DNA from: Branchiostoma floridae
Taxonomy: Eukaryota; Chordata; Leptocardii; Amphioxiformes; Branchiostomatidae
Length of the DNA stretch: 62,000 bases
Assembly (NCBI RefSeq): GCF_000003815.2
Contig: NC_049979.1
Span: 12,004,766-12,066,765, forward strand
Reading direction: 5' to 3'
In this document: positions 41,494 to 55,100 of the stretch, in pieces
Layout of the letters: each line of letters begins with the position of its first letter
Position numbering within the stretch: position 1 is the first letter of the stretch
Translations under genes and position numbers: made by a program
The notes under the pieces: generated by a model
Database searches by the model: none
What the model was told of the DNA's origin: nothing
What the model saw: the letters and a program-made list of their open reading frames with translations, nothing else

Positions 41494-41876
41494 GCCATGT
41501 TGATTTGATTATATGGATGGCATCCTCTGGGAACCCCAAAAGTAATGCCAGTGCGCAAATAAAAAAAATTTGGCCCCAAAAGTTGCCTTCATTATAAAGT
41601 GGTCAGGAAGGTCGAACTAATAATCAAATACATACAGTATGGAATACCAAACAGTAGATTCTTCATTTTTGTTCTTTCACATCTTTGACCTTGGAATTGG
41701 CATTGGCATTGTGTGATATCAGTATATGTTTTCCAATACATTTTCTCTAAATCCACGGTATACATTTGCTTATTTCCTGGCTGCTTTATACAATTGACAG
41801 CATGGTTGACAACTTTTCTTTCGTGGCTGAAAATTGATGCACGCAGATGTCATCCATATAATCAAATCAATGTGGC
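41494..41876. mobile_element. Inverted-repeat element, GTTGATTTGATT family
   Basis: About 383 bp, bounded by GCCATGTTGATTTGATTATA and its inverse near 41876; 28 of 31 terminal bases match. No coding capacity. Related to 24984-25061 and a fragment near 47118-47137. Confidence 0.7.
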
Positions 41877-42931
41877 CATACTAAACATCTTAAGTATTCC
41901 ATCTTCTTATAGCTTAGGCCACACTAATTTGATATTGGGGTTGTTTGATGTAAAAAAAATCCCATGTTCAACACCAAAACAGAGCTTGAGGGTAAAGTTT
42001 GCACCTTGTTACACACAGTTTCTAAATGTATCCAGATTCAAGTTTTTCTCCCAGTCCTCTATATTCACAGCTTCCTCTACCTAAATGTGTATTTTGCTAC
42101 TGCTTTATACTCAGAGAACCAAGGAAATGACTTAGTGTGGCCTTCTGTAGGTTTCTTCAGGTAAGGTCTGCAGACATCCATGAAATACTAAATATACAGA
42201 ACACTAGAATTCTCCCTCCTACTCCTGCTTGGCTACCATTACCTAAGTCAAACCTCCAAAGTTTAGAATGTGTTCGAATGTTAAAACATTGTGATTAGAC
42301 ATTTAAAAACATTGAGTGTTCCTTATCAAGGACATGCCCAGTTGTCCAGTCATTGCAGAATCTGATGTGACATCTGATGCAAAACAAATGGATTACAGCA
42401 CACTGCTTCACATGATTGCTCTTTTGCATGGACATGGATGTACATGTGTTCATGTCATATATATATAACATACAGAAACCCTGGAGAAAGTAGAAGGTGG
42501 GCTGAAACCATGCAGCAATAATGCTTCAGTACAGTTCATACAGTCGGGTGCCACACGCTCCTTCAATGAAGCATTCCAGACACGGGATCATCACCTTGCA
42601 GGCAAATGTCCTCCTCATTTGGTTCCTGGAAGGTCTGTGAAGCACTAGGGTGACAAGAAGTTCAACATTTTTTTTATCAGCTTGTTCACAAACAAATGCA
42701 TGTCTCTCCCAGTGACCTCAGCTACAGATGAAGTGGGGTATGTATTCTTGAATGCCCTCTCAGTGGTCTTCCTAATTCCTTCAACACTGCACCTCTGTGT
42801 CCCTCTGTATGTTCCTTACACCTGTGTCACCATGCACCTTTTCTAGCCCTCTGCATTTCTCTGCGAGTTCCTTAGACCCCTGAGTCACAGTGCATGCTCC
42901 CTTAACCTCTCTGTGTCACCCTGTGCCATCT

Positions 42932-43102
42932 CTAGACCTCTGTATCTCTCTGCATCTTTAGAATGTCCATCTGATCAAGGATGAAGCTGACCGTGTGCTG
43001 TCTGATCTGCCCAATGTGTGACTGCAGGAGCTTGATTCTGTCATGCGCACTCGCCAGCTCCGTCTGCAGCATCTTGTTCTCAGAAGCCAGCTTTGCCCGG
43101 GC
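42932..43102 (-). CDS. RASGRP: RasGRP last coding exon: coiled coil and C terminus
   Basis: 57 codons including the TAG at 42932-42934. Heptad-rich ARAKLASENKMLQTELASAH then IKLLQSHIGQIRQHTVSFIL, ending KMQRDTEV. The C-terminal coiled coil of RasGRP1 drives dimerisation and membrane targeting. The terminal DTEV fits the class I PDZ-ligand consensus (S/T-x-V). Confidence 0.88.
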   Translation of the reverse strand, partial: ARAKLASENKMLQTELASAHDRIKLLQSHIGQIRQHTVSFILDQMDILKMQRDTEV

Positions 43103-46100
43103 CTGCATGGGAACATTATAGGAATCATTGTCAATCAGAGATGGTGTAATCTGTTGTTCTGCACCAAGGGGCGGTTATGCTGGCTTTACACTTACCGATA
43201 CAGATACTGATATATCAGCCCTTACCCATACTGTTTTGCAACCCTTCCAGCACCAAAGATGCATGTATGGCAACACTGCATTGCTTATATTGGAAAATGA
43301 AAATGCAGAAGCACAGACACACAGACAGACGAGCCAAATACAAGTAATTTGGTAACAGGCTGTCATGAAATATAAAATTCCAGACCATGCCATGGCCCAT
43401 AAATACTTACACAGGTATGTTCACATTTGACATTTGGCATGTGTATCCTACTTGCTCCAGCATCATTACTTGTATGTGCAGTTGCACATGTTATGAAACG
43501 TGAGACAGGTAACAAAAAAGCCAGATCTGTTCAGCCTAGACCTAAGCTGAAGCCGCTGTGCAAGTGTACATAGTCCTTAATGGTGTACTTGTGCCCTTTG
43601 GAAAATCTCTATACTCAGACTTCTCTTAAGTACATGCCAGCTAACAATCTGCAGAATTTTCTAGATTGTAGGTAAAATCCTGTGGTGTATGAGTAGCTCA
43701 GGGACAGAAATGAAAATTTCATGCAGCAAAACACAGTTTGCGATTGAGAATGTCTAAGAAGAAGAAGCTAAATTAGCCCTTCTGAAATTACAGCATATAG
43801 GGCTGATTAGCTAGGTGTCATTCAGACAAAATAATGTAAGATGTCCTTCCCTGGAAAATTCACAATTAACTCTAGTTCTTAACATTGTTAAAGCATTATG
43901 ATGATATCTATTTTTAACCACCAGATGATTATAATTTTTGGCCCTAATAAGTTTTATTTCAAGTCGTTTCACAGAATGTATTAACTCGCCAGTATTCATT
44001 GGCACTCATTACATATAATTGACAGCTTTCATGCATTGGTGCATTGCATATAAGAAGACGTTGGCAGTCATTAAATGTGAATTGCAGTAAAAGACTAATT
44101 AGGATCCTACATCATCTCGTTAAGAATCAGCAAGAAGACCTTTACATTCTCCTGCCTTCTTGAAAATAATGGAACCTTTAACTAAGTACACCTGTCCTTG
44201 GTACTGAAAATATAGCTGTAAGCTTCCTGTAATTTCTCGCCCCTTTTTAGATTTTTGGCCATTTCAAATTGCTTTCATAGAATGAGCAAATCAACTTTGA
44301 AGTATTGAGCGTGGTCCGTACGTGGGACAACTATGGCACTCATTACATATAATTGACGGTTTTCATGCAGTTATGCATTGGATTGACCAACCACAAGGTT
44401 GGCATATAAAAAGACATTGCCAGTAATTCTATGTGAATCACAGTAAAAGATTAGTTAGGATCTCTAAGAATCACCAAGAAGACCTTGACATTCTATTATA
44501 TTCTTAAAACTAAGTACACCTGTCCTTGGTACTGAAAATAAAGCTGTAAACTTTCCTGTCATTTCTCACCCATTTTCTAATTTTTGGCCCTAATAAGGTT
44601 CATTTCAAGTTTCTTTCACAGAATGTACTTATCAACTCTCCAGTATTCAGTGTGGTCTCTATAACATTATATTATGGCACCCAGTGGAATTATGAGAGTT
44701 GATGTTAGATGTTCAGTGTTATGTCCAATCTACTACCATGTACATGATTGTATATTGCTGTCGGTTCTTACCTCCTCAGACTGCCTCAGCCTGTCCCTCA
44801 GGCTGCTGACATCCTCATCCACAAACACCTCATCGTCATTGTACTCCAGGTTCAAGTTGACGGAGGAGGCGCTGTCCATGAGGGAGATGCCGCTGTCCTT
44901 GACGGTCTGCGTGGACTGGTGAACGGAGGCGAGGTGCCGAAGTCTGGACGACTGTCTCCTTCTCTCCGTGCCCCTCGGGGACGGCTGTTCATCTGCAGAG
45001 GTTGCTGAATAAAGTGGAACAATCACAGATGACAAACCCACATTGAATGTGGTAGTTTTTAGAGCTTGAAATATACAGTAATGCATGAAAACATAACTAG
45101 AGGGTCATTCTTTCACCTTGACAAATGAAGGGCAATGAGATTATAGACGGAACCTCCTTGGTCATGACTTCAATAATGAGCAGTCAGGAGGCCAATTTGT
45201 GTTTTTCATGAATTATCAAACAAAAAATCCAACAGACCTCTGGATGTGTCTGTGTCCTGTAATAGGGAGGTGTTGGAGGACTGCGGACCGGAGGAGACGC
45301 TGCCCCGTGGCCGACACTCCACCACCACCAGCTCCTTGCAGTGCTTGTGGCAGCTGATGGCGCAGTCCCGGCACTTCCAGCCCTGCTTGATCAGTCCCCA
45401 TAGCTGACCAACAGCAGAAAACATTCGTTATACAAAGGACCTGCACATTAACAATCAGCCTGCTAAGGCAGCCAAATTAGTACTGGTTATTGGGTAAGGC
45501 AGCAAGGAGAGGGTTGATATGTTAATGTATGCCAAATTATATTTTATTTTTAGTATACACTCACTGGATCTAGTTCAAGATGACCTGTTGCTGCACCTTG
45601 TCATTCTTAGGCTACAATGATCTATTGTAGTTATTACTTTTTCCTTTTAGGTAACAGCTGGCTCTTAGTAAATACGTACATCACAATAATAAATATATAC
45701 AACATATCAGGCAACATAAAAACATAACAATCTTTATACACAGTCAGCTCCATGTTTTTGAAGTAGGTATTATGGTAGAAGAAATCAGACCAGACTGCAC
45801 AATGGTGTTAGATGAGTGGCAAAGCCTCATCCTGCCATGAGGTCTTCATTAATCAAATACAATTAATTCTCTACAGCTGGATAAAAATTGATTTCGTAAA
45901 TTTACTCAAAAATTAATCATTACAATGTTCACACAAGGGAACTTACTTGACTTTACTTTACTTTGGCCGAGTTCCAGCTCTAACCACAACAGATGAATTT
46001 TCAACAATGAACAATCATGATGATGATGATTATGACGTGTTCCCGAACATTCTGCTCTGGTCATATTAATGTCAGATTGTACTTATAAACATCTCGGTAT

Positions 46101-49100
46101 ATTTTGACTATGCGTACAATGCTGTGTTAGTTCTGACTGAAGGCTAGAGAAGTAAACAGTAACATGAGACTGCTCTGAAGTTCATTCATGCACCTTATAT
46201 GCTACAGGCTACATTTGTTCCTGATACAACATGTACCATGTAACTCAAGACCATTGCAACATGATGCAGGCAGGAAGTAAACTTCACAGGCTACAATGTT
46301 CTATTCATCTTGCTAGATGTAAAGAGCTATTGTTGGGGCACCCTTCTTCCTAGTGAAGATGCTGTTAAAAATTGAGAACATAGATGCTCGATGTAAAAAA
46401 AATTGCAGAAGATGACCTTCCCCAAGAGAGTTCTCTCCAGGGATACTGGGCAGGCATTTAGCCAGGCATGGGTCATGGTGTCATTTGGATGGTTTTTCTT
46501 AGAATAACAAGAAATTGGATGCACTTATACTGGGGAGCAGATCCTCTGACAAGCATGAAATTGTGATTGACCAGCAATGCCACTAGGTCATTTGTCATCA
46601 CAGTCTTCTACTGTGATCTCTCTGACAGTAATTTTGCCCCCCAAGATAGCTTAGGCTTGGGTCACATTTCCAAACCGGGCCGGCCGGGCAGTTTTCGGCA
46701 GCGAAAGAATGATATAAAAGACATCAAAATACACAAAATGTCAAAATACGATTCATGGACATGATTTTGTGTGTTTCATGCTATATATTTTAATTTTTCG
46801 TTAAAACATCCTGGACGGGCCCCGATTTGGAAATGTGACCTTAGCCTTAGGATACACCATTTAACTTAAAATTCTTGAAAACTCTGCATAATGGAAGGCG
46901 GATGCTCTGGACCCCCCTACAATAGTGGCATCTATATCACTTTCTGCAACTCACCAAGAATTTGGACCCCCTATGATAAAATCCTAGCTAAAAGGCTGAT
47001 ACTGGGCTTGCTGAGGAATACCCGGGTGCAGTCTTGGCAGACATACTGACGTGGTCCACAGTTGTGCATGGGCTTACCCCGTCCCTGCAGGGTCATTAGA
47101 TGATGATGATTTGAAAAATATAATCAAATCAACATAGCTTAACTAATAACAAAGAGTTTGACGTACCAGGCCTGAGCAGTGCTCGCAGTAGGTGGGTTTG
47201 AAGTAGGTGGTTTCCACAAAGTCGTGTCTGAAGCCGCATGACAGGGCATGGCAGTTGGCTCGGATGAAGTACATCTTCATCTCCTCCTTGCTAATCATGC
47301 CATCTCTGGAACATACATGTACGTGTTTGTCTGTTTGCTTAGACCCTAGTGGCACAAAGGGCAGCAAGTTTCTTTGCTGTGTCACACTGCCCGAAAACAA
47401 GAATTTCTGGCAATTTTTGGTTTCTTATACTACCGTGGAACTTGACATGTCCGGGTCGTATAAACGAATTTCTAGCCACGGTGTGTCCGGTGCCGAATAT
47501 CCCCAATCATTGCCGGACATGGCCATGTCCGGTAGTTCGCGGTACCCGCACACTGCGTGTCTTGAGAAGTGGTTCAGTGAATGGGTAGTGTGTATTCAAG
47601 TGATAATTGCTCTCAATGTTTTTTAAAAGAGAATGGTACTGAAAACAGTATAAAAGTATCCATAGAATAAAGAAACGAAAAACTTCTTTCTCTGTATCTT
47701 ATTTCTTGCATTAACAAACCTTATGATCCTGATAATTTAACATTTTAACGTGTGTATATTCAACTTACGGTACCGCAGAGTGACTTTAGAAATTTCAAAG
47801 TTTGCTCATGCTGCATGAATTATAAGATATTACAGTGCAAAAAAATGTTTGACAGTTGAACATGTCTATTTCGTAACATTCTGTTCTGTTTGCTTGTTTA
47901 CTGATCGTGCCGGGAAAAGGCGCGTTACTGGTTCTGAACACGCACGTTCCAATTCTGTAAATAATGTCCGATACGGAAGTAGCATCCTACAGTTAATTTG
48001 CAAGTTTGTTCAACTTTTGGGATTGAGATACCCATGGATGAAAATCTACACGCTACAGTATTTTGGAAAGAAACAAACGTTAATAAACTGCTATTTCCCC
48101 TGAACGCACCTACCCCCCCCCCCCCCCCAATACACATGCAATGTTTTGTTCTGAATACATGGCGTCGGTACGCGATCGCGACACGCCTGACCTACTGGCT
48201 ACAAAATTCCCGCCACCCCCCAAAAAAGAAAAATGCATACACATATTGAAACTAAATGTACAGGTTGATGTTATGGTACCGTTCTGACTGTTTAGCTATC
48301 CGGCCAGACACAGGGTGTGGTTAAATGATTATTCTATTTGTTTGAAGGATTTCTGCAAACAAAAAAAATTTCTATCAAAGCCTATGGAGCTTAGTAAAAC
48401 ATAAGAACTTCTGTGATAGGTTTATTTCTGATATATAACGATACAAGACAAGCTCATGTTAGTGGACTAGAAAATAAGACATACAAATAGTATGTAATAA
48501 AGATTTTCAAGATACATAAAGGAGGTTAAAAGGAGCCTAAGGGTGGGTCCTCTTGGTTTATATAAACAGAAAACACGCACGCGTGACGCATAGGGTAGAT
48601 AATTGAATGTGTTCTTTGTTAGGATATGCAGGAAAGTAATACATGTATGTATAGAAGCATTGTACGACAAACAAATGTCATTTTTTGTGGCAGGGAAGTT
48701 GATAACTATGCACGTCGGGGCCCTTGATTCGTAACGTTTTTATGCTTTGTGATAATGCTAGTTGAACCAAGGAGGTTTATATAGTTCACTATTGTTGTAG
48801 GATAGAGTAAACGCTACGTTTATTATCAAAGTGATGTCTGAAACCGTAAACAATTACAGCTGCACTTTGCCACCTAATACCGTGTGGGTATTGTTTGACT
48901 AGCTGTATTGTTTGACTGTCTGCGAATTGCGACCATGTGACAATAAGCTGAATTCTGAGCTTACTTTGTCCGTTTATATGCAAATACGCATAAATCGCAG
49001 CCAATTGTATTCCACATAGCAGTTGGGTAGACCAATCAGCAAACGTGTTACGATTTTCAAATCTTTCAATCCCATCTTTCAGTTGGCATTCAGAGATGAC

Positions 49101-52100
49101 CTTGTTTCCGTAAAGTAGTGCTTTCACCCAGCTCCTATCCCGATAGCAAAATGTTTGTATGCACGCCAGACGGCCCCACGGCCAGTGAACAACGAGAGCT
49201 TGGAAATACTCTACGTTAAGATCGGACACCATCTTGCTGTGGAATTGCATCCAACTACCAACGCCATGGGACCTAGTTCTGTTTAGAAGGGTGACAACCG
49301 GTGCACCGAAGAGCCCAGCTGTTGTTTTGTGTAGTTTGAGTTTCAGCAAGAAAGGTCTTTGTCACTACGTCGAACGCGAGAAGGGCTAGCTGCTGCCGTT
49401 TCACGATGGACTGAATACTACTGTTATGCGAACTTTACAAGCCCGTGTTCCTGACTAGCATCGGTTTGTGTAGAAGACCGCCGGCGCCTGGACAACAGAA
49501 TTTGTGAGAGCAGGAATGCAGAATTCAAGATATCTACAGGAGTTTATGTTATCAAATTGGAAGCGGCTATACAGTTAGTTGGGAGACTGCTTATGAAAAT
49601 AGCGAAGACCCGGATGCTAGTGACCTATGGCAGCAGACCGACATATATTTGAAAGCGAAAAGAGCGACGAAGCCCACCAGGAGCAGTCCAAAATAGTTAA
49701 AAATAAAACAAAAAACAAAGTTAATTCACATTTTGAAAGAATAAAGGAAACTTATACAAAGCTACATAGGAAGGGGGTAATCCTAGGTCGGCAGTTGTGG
49801 TAAAACAACACTGTTTTTAATGACAAAGGGTGTAATGGTCGAGGTAGATAATTAGGTGATAATTGCCCGGTAATTTATGCAAGGAGCATCCGTGCGGTTC
49901 GGCACAAGTCTCGGGTGTCCGGGCATATAGAGAAGTCTTACGGTTAAATGCGCGGTCAAGAATGGGTCATGGACACGTACCGGACACGAAATGGTTCGTT
50001 TCCGTGCATCCTCGGGTGTGCCAATTGCCCGGACAGGCAGTGTGCCCGGTTCGATACGTACCGTGAATGTCCGAACATTTCGGGTTTCTGGGTGCATGCC
50101 CAGGAGTTTCCACCACGTAAACTCTGCTTTTCAAGCAGTGTCAGTTACGTTGTATACTTTCATACCCTAGTACTTCAACTAACGTTAGAGAAAGGAGCCC
50201 AAACCGAGATGAACTGTCCAGGATTGATTGAACCGGAATCTCCCAGTTACCAACTACATGTAACTGGAACCAGGAGCTCAACTATGAGGCTGCTACCAGT
50301 TGAGCTAGAGACATCCTGGAGCATACACATACAAAATAGAACTGTTCCACTCTTGTCTTCGTCTTCTTTGTTTGTGCTAATCCATCACGTTTTGGAATAT
50401 CTACACTGCTCCAGGAACAGAAGACCATGGACTTACTGCATCCTGTGGACCACTGGTAATACGCACAAACCCTTGATGCTGGCATCCAGTGGCACTTGCC
50501 AGACCATTATATACAGGTACTTGTGACAGACATGCAAATTTTCTCTTGGGATGTACGGTAATAGGGCTTCTCATGTGCACATTTGACCCCCTCCTGATTT
50601 GAGATGCAGTCTCGGTAATAGCAGGAATATGAGTGGGAACGGTAAGAAACTGGGCACAATCAAAGCTGACGAACAATGAAAAAAAAAAAATGATACACGC
50701 AACACAGCCCAAAGAAAGGTTACGTGGATTTCAAGGTTACATTCTACTACTGTCTTATTCTGTCATCAAAGCAATTTTGATTGCTTGGACCACTAGTATG
50801 TGCATATTTATTTACTACTTCTAATAATAAATGGCATCCCTGGAGGAAAGTCTTTCTTTTTGCTGTCTTTCATTACTAAAGTCTTTCTTTTTGCTGTCTT
50901 TCATTACTAATATTTTATGTTAATTCTGTACAGAAACAACACTACCTAGTCATCTCCTAGTCCTATAGCGCCCAGAAGAAAGAACCAATTTGAGAAGCAA
51001 ATTTCAAACAGCTACATCTGGATTTTGTGGAAGGTTTGTGGCACCGTGGACAAACCCAATGAAAATGTAACAAAGTTTGAATTCTAATCCGTCAAGAGGG
51101 ATTTTTGGCCTAAATTTTTGTCCAACACAGGACAAAGAGACATTTCTGACACCTAGAGGTCAGGATGATAAGAACTGCCCCAGATGGCCCATCCAAAGTA
51201 GTATTCTTCTTCGTCTTCCTCCGGCATTAGAATTATCTGGGCAACAAGCATTTAGAAGGTAATTTTGACAGTTTGAACACATTCAGACACAATCATCCAC
51301 AACCCTTGAAGTCTGAAAGCATCCTAATACTAGTAATAGGCCCCTTTTGAACGGTTACGAAAGGTCTCAACAGCCATTCATTTCCACAGTTTTGGGGCAG
51401 TGGTTCAAAATGGACATGGTGTTGCTCCGTCAAAGTACGTCATCTTCAAAAATGGTCTTGTTAGGTCAGGTTTCTGGAGGAGAATGTTTGAACTAGGTGT
51501 CACCAGAAGTTTTTAGTTTGGTGTTTCCCACAAGCCTTTTATGCAACAATGTGAGGGAATAATGAGATATTGTTGTAACAATGCACACACACAACAATGT
51601 GAGGGAATAATGAGATATTGTTGTAACAATGCACACACACAGCAAACCTTTACCATTAAATTTAATCACAGCAAACCCTTTACGTTTTACTTTGGCAACA
51701 GGGTAACACATATTAGCCATCAGCTCCTGACATCTAAATGTGGGAGACCAAACTGCGATGAAGTCCTTCCAAGTATTGTAGGGCAGGGCTTTTGTCAGGT
51801 AAAAAATTTTCCTGACATTTCAGTTTTGTTAAAGGTCTGCAAGGACATGATTTTATCAAATATCAAAGGTTTAACAATGGAAGCAAGGAGGTTGTGATGC
51901 CAAATAGTAATTACTCAAGCAACTAGATATTTTGAAAATGGTGAGATGTTTCAGATAACATCAGTTATCTTTTGTCAGTAAAACTGAAGAGATCTTATTA
52001 CCTGGATGTCTAACCTTCAATCAAGGAGGCTATATGGTGGAAGCAAACAGCTTTACCCACATATCAGGAGCTGATGGCTTTTACATCTACTCTCCAAGCA

Positions 52101-55100
52101 GATGAGCTAGACAATGATTAATGGTCGAGTCTATGCCTTCAATTCTCAGCTGACAGAGAATGGAGGGAGTACCGACTGTCAGATGATTTTCCACCTCAAC
52201 ATCTGCTTGAAGATCAGATACATCCTGCTGCCAGTGTTGTTATCAATTAATGTTTCAACCAAGCCATTACCTCCCCATCAAGCTCTTTTCCCCTGGAAAT
52301 CACGGTTACAGTATTAATGGCAAGTTGTGAGGTGTTCTCAATACTTGGTGCGATTTGGACAATTGTACTTAGTAGAAAGTGCACCAGAGGACTGGCCAAT
52401 TGAAAACTGTGCAGTTACTGTATTGTTGTGCAGGGTACGATTTTCCTGTTGTGCGCCTGATGTTGGCTTGCGTAGTTGAAAAGAAAATCATGTTTGAAGA
52501 ACCCTGCATGGCAATACTACAGTTTCAAATGGCTCCTGTTACACGTTCGTGAACAACTTTCTCCCAAATGGCATTGTTTGAATCCCACCAAGTATTGAAA
52601 ATGCCCCCAGCACTGCATGTGGCATGATTTCTGAACAAAAGGAGTTAGATGGGAATGGTAAGTGTTGAAGTTGGGATACATACACATGCTTAACCTCATC
52701 AAATGTCTTCAACTGCCTTGCAAAGCTGGAGTGGAGAGAAGTCAAAATAGTCTGCCTGGCTTTGGAGGAAAATGCTTCAATTTTTTCATTGCAAAAATTT
52801 ACGATTTGAGATGGTGATCTGAAGAGATTTGATCCATCAATTGTGAGCTTTCTGTGAAATAATTACGGAAGAAAAAAAATCAGCATTTTAAAAAGGCTGT
52901 ATATTGATACCCACACCAGGAAATTATTCATCTTTGAAAAAATTTATGATCTGGCATGATGATCTGAAGATGATTGATTAAAACCTATGAATCAAGGGTG
53001 CACTTTATGTGAAATAATCAGATATTTGAAAACCTTAAAGGCTTTGTATCATCATTTTAAGAAAAACTGAGAAGCTGACATCCACACCAGGAAACTATTC
53101 ATCATCGATCTATGATTTGTGCATTGCATAACTTGGCTTTACTGGTTGATTGGCTGGCTGGTTCATTAGTTGACTCATCAACTTATCAATCTGCATGAAA
53201 AGTTTGATGAGCATGTGATTGTTTCATGCCTTAACTTTTATTGTTTTTTATTGGCCTGCACATTAATTGGTTTATTTGATTGATTAATTAACGAAGTTGA
53301 TTCCTTCATCGATTATAATTTTTTCATGGTAAATGTATGTGATTATTCCAGATGATTCAGGTGATTTTGTGATGTTTAAATATATTTCTTGCTTCTTTTT
53401 ATTGATAGATAGAAATTATTATGAGATAAAAAATACCACCACTCACTGGTCTGCATCCAAGATCCCAAAGGAGTCGATGAAGGGGAAATTTCCTGCGATG
53501 GAGTCAAACTCCTGGTGAGAGATGTACCCGTCTCTGTCATGGTCATAGTTTTTGTAGACAGCCTGAAAAAACAAAAAGAAATGCAAGATTATTCAAACTT
53601 CATGTATTTGCATCGTTAAGCATAAATCAGCTACTGAGGAAGCCACATTGGCAAAATCAGTCTGGGTGACAGGCTAAATAAAAGTTGTAAACGGGAACTA
53701 TGATGCTCCATATGTCTTGCTGAGGGATGATTGTGGTGCAAAAGATGTCAGCTGAGGATTGAAGCCCCTTTACTATATGATCTTAAGTTATATCATAGGG
53801 ATAGGTGTAGATTATAACTTTCCAGAACAATCTTTTTCCTTTCGCATTTTATAAATAGGATTTGTAATATAAGAAATATAACATTACATTGTAAAAGGCA
53901 GTAACATTGTTCTAAAGGATGTTACATGTAGGTTGTGTCAAACGTGCGTCGATGAAGGTTAGACATCCAGGACAATAAGATACGCCAAAAAGCAGTTACT
54001 CAAGCAACTGGATATGATTTCGGAAACGGTGAGACGTCTTAACTAGTCTTAACTTGTCTTACCTTTCTGGCTTTTGGACTATTGAAATTTGTCCTCCTCC
54101 TCTCTTTGCATATTAATTCATGGTTAGGATAAACCTGTTCTTCAACTATATCTCTTTTAGATAATTATCAAATCACAGCTAGGATACAAAAACCTCTCCA
54201 ACAAGATCTCTTCAGTGTCACTGATGAAAACTAGTGGATGCAAGTTGAAACATCTCACTGTTTCCCAAATCATATCCAGCTGCATGAGTAACTGCTTTTT
54301 GGCATGTGTCAAATGTGTCAACATATCAAGTTGATACATATATAACAACAGATTTCAATGGACTCAATGCCACAGACAGATTTGTATATATCTTTATATG
54401 CCACAACTCCCAACATGCAAGGGAAGGCAGATAAAAGACTGCTTTATTATTAGAAAGAATACCAGAACTCATGATTAGCCCAACTCGATTGTAACACTAT
54501 ATCAAAGACTTATATTAGCCCTTATTGTTATGTTAATTAGGATGTTAAGCTTTATTCTATACATCTATTAATGTACTTTGTGTAATTGTTGTTACCATAC
54601 ATTGTACCATGTACAATTGCCGTGCAAATAAAGTTCTATAACAGTTTCCATTTCATGTCAACCAAAGAACGAACAAGCTCAACAAAAAAGTAACAATTGG
54701 CAGATTTCCTTCTTTGAGGTTTATACAGGTTTCGAGATCATAATGCATTGAATTGAACTGAAGGCAACCGTCATATATTCCAATTATCATTAAGTCAAGA
54801 GACTTGCATTTACAAAGTCAATTGTTAAGTCAACAAAACTTCTGTCAAGAACCTGTCTTTTTCCTAAACTAGGTATATGCAGTTTATTCCTTTTGGTGTC
54901 ACAAAGCAGCATTTACTGGTGCTACATTGACAATAGTATAGTGGATTACTGTGAAACAGGGTCACCTCATTGCTTTTCTGTTAAACTGGTACCTCTTGTG
55001 TGTATTCTCATCTATATTTATGATGGCAGTGTTTGGCTATTATGTTTGGTGCCCTAAATCATTTCCTTTTCAGTTCAGAGCACTGATCCGTTGACCACAA

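Larger units (their letters stand above)
37986..42931. other. Intergenic region between RasGRP 3' end and SCO-spondin 5' end
   Basis: About 5 kb with no supported gene on either strand. Holds the palindrome at 38332, the pogo-like element at 39439, the SINE at 40561 and the inverted-repeat element at 41494. A poly-G run is at about 38683. The nearest AATAAA on the minus strand downstream of the RasGRP stop is at about 41085-41090, so it may include a long RasGRP 3' UTR. Confidence 0.6.
47306..53446. other. Long RasGRP intron (about 6.1 kb)
   Basis: Contains a 20-bp palindrome at 47513, a poly-C run near 48113, an unassigned open frame at 48789-49349, a CpG-richer stretch at 49340-50110, a tRNA-like sequence at 50221, short tandem duplications at 50847 and 51544 and an inverted-repeat element at 51912. 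The rest is AT-rich with nothing recognisable. Confidence 0.6.
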
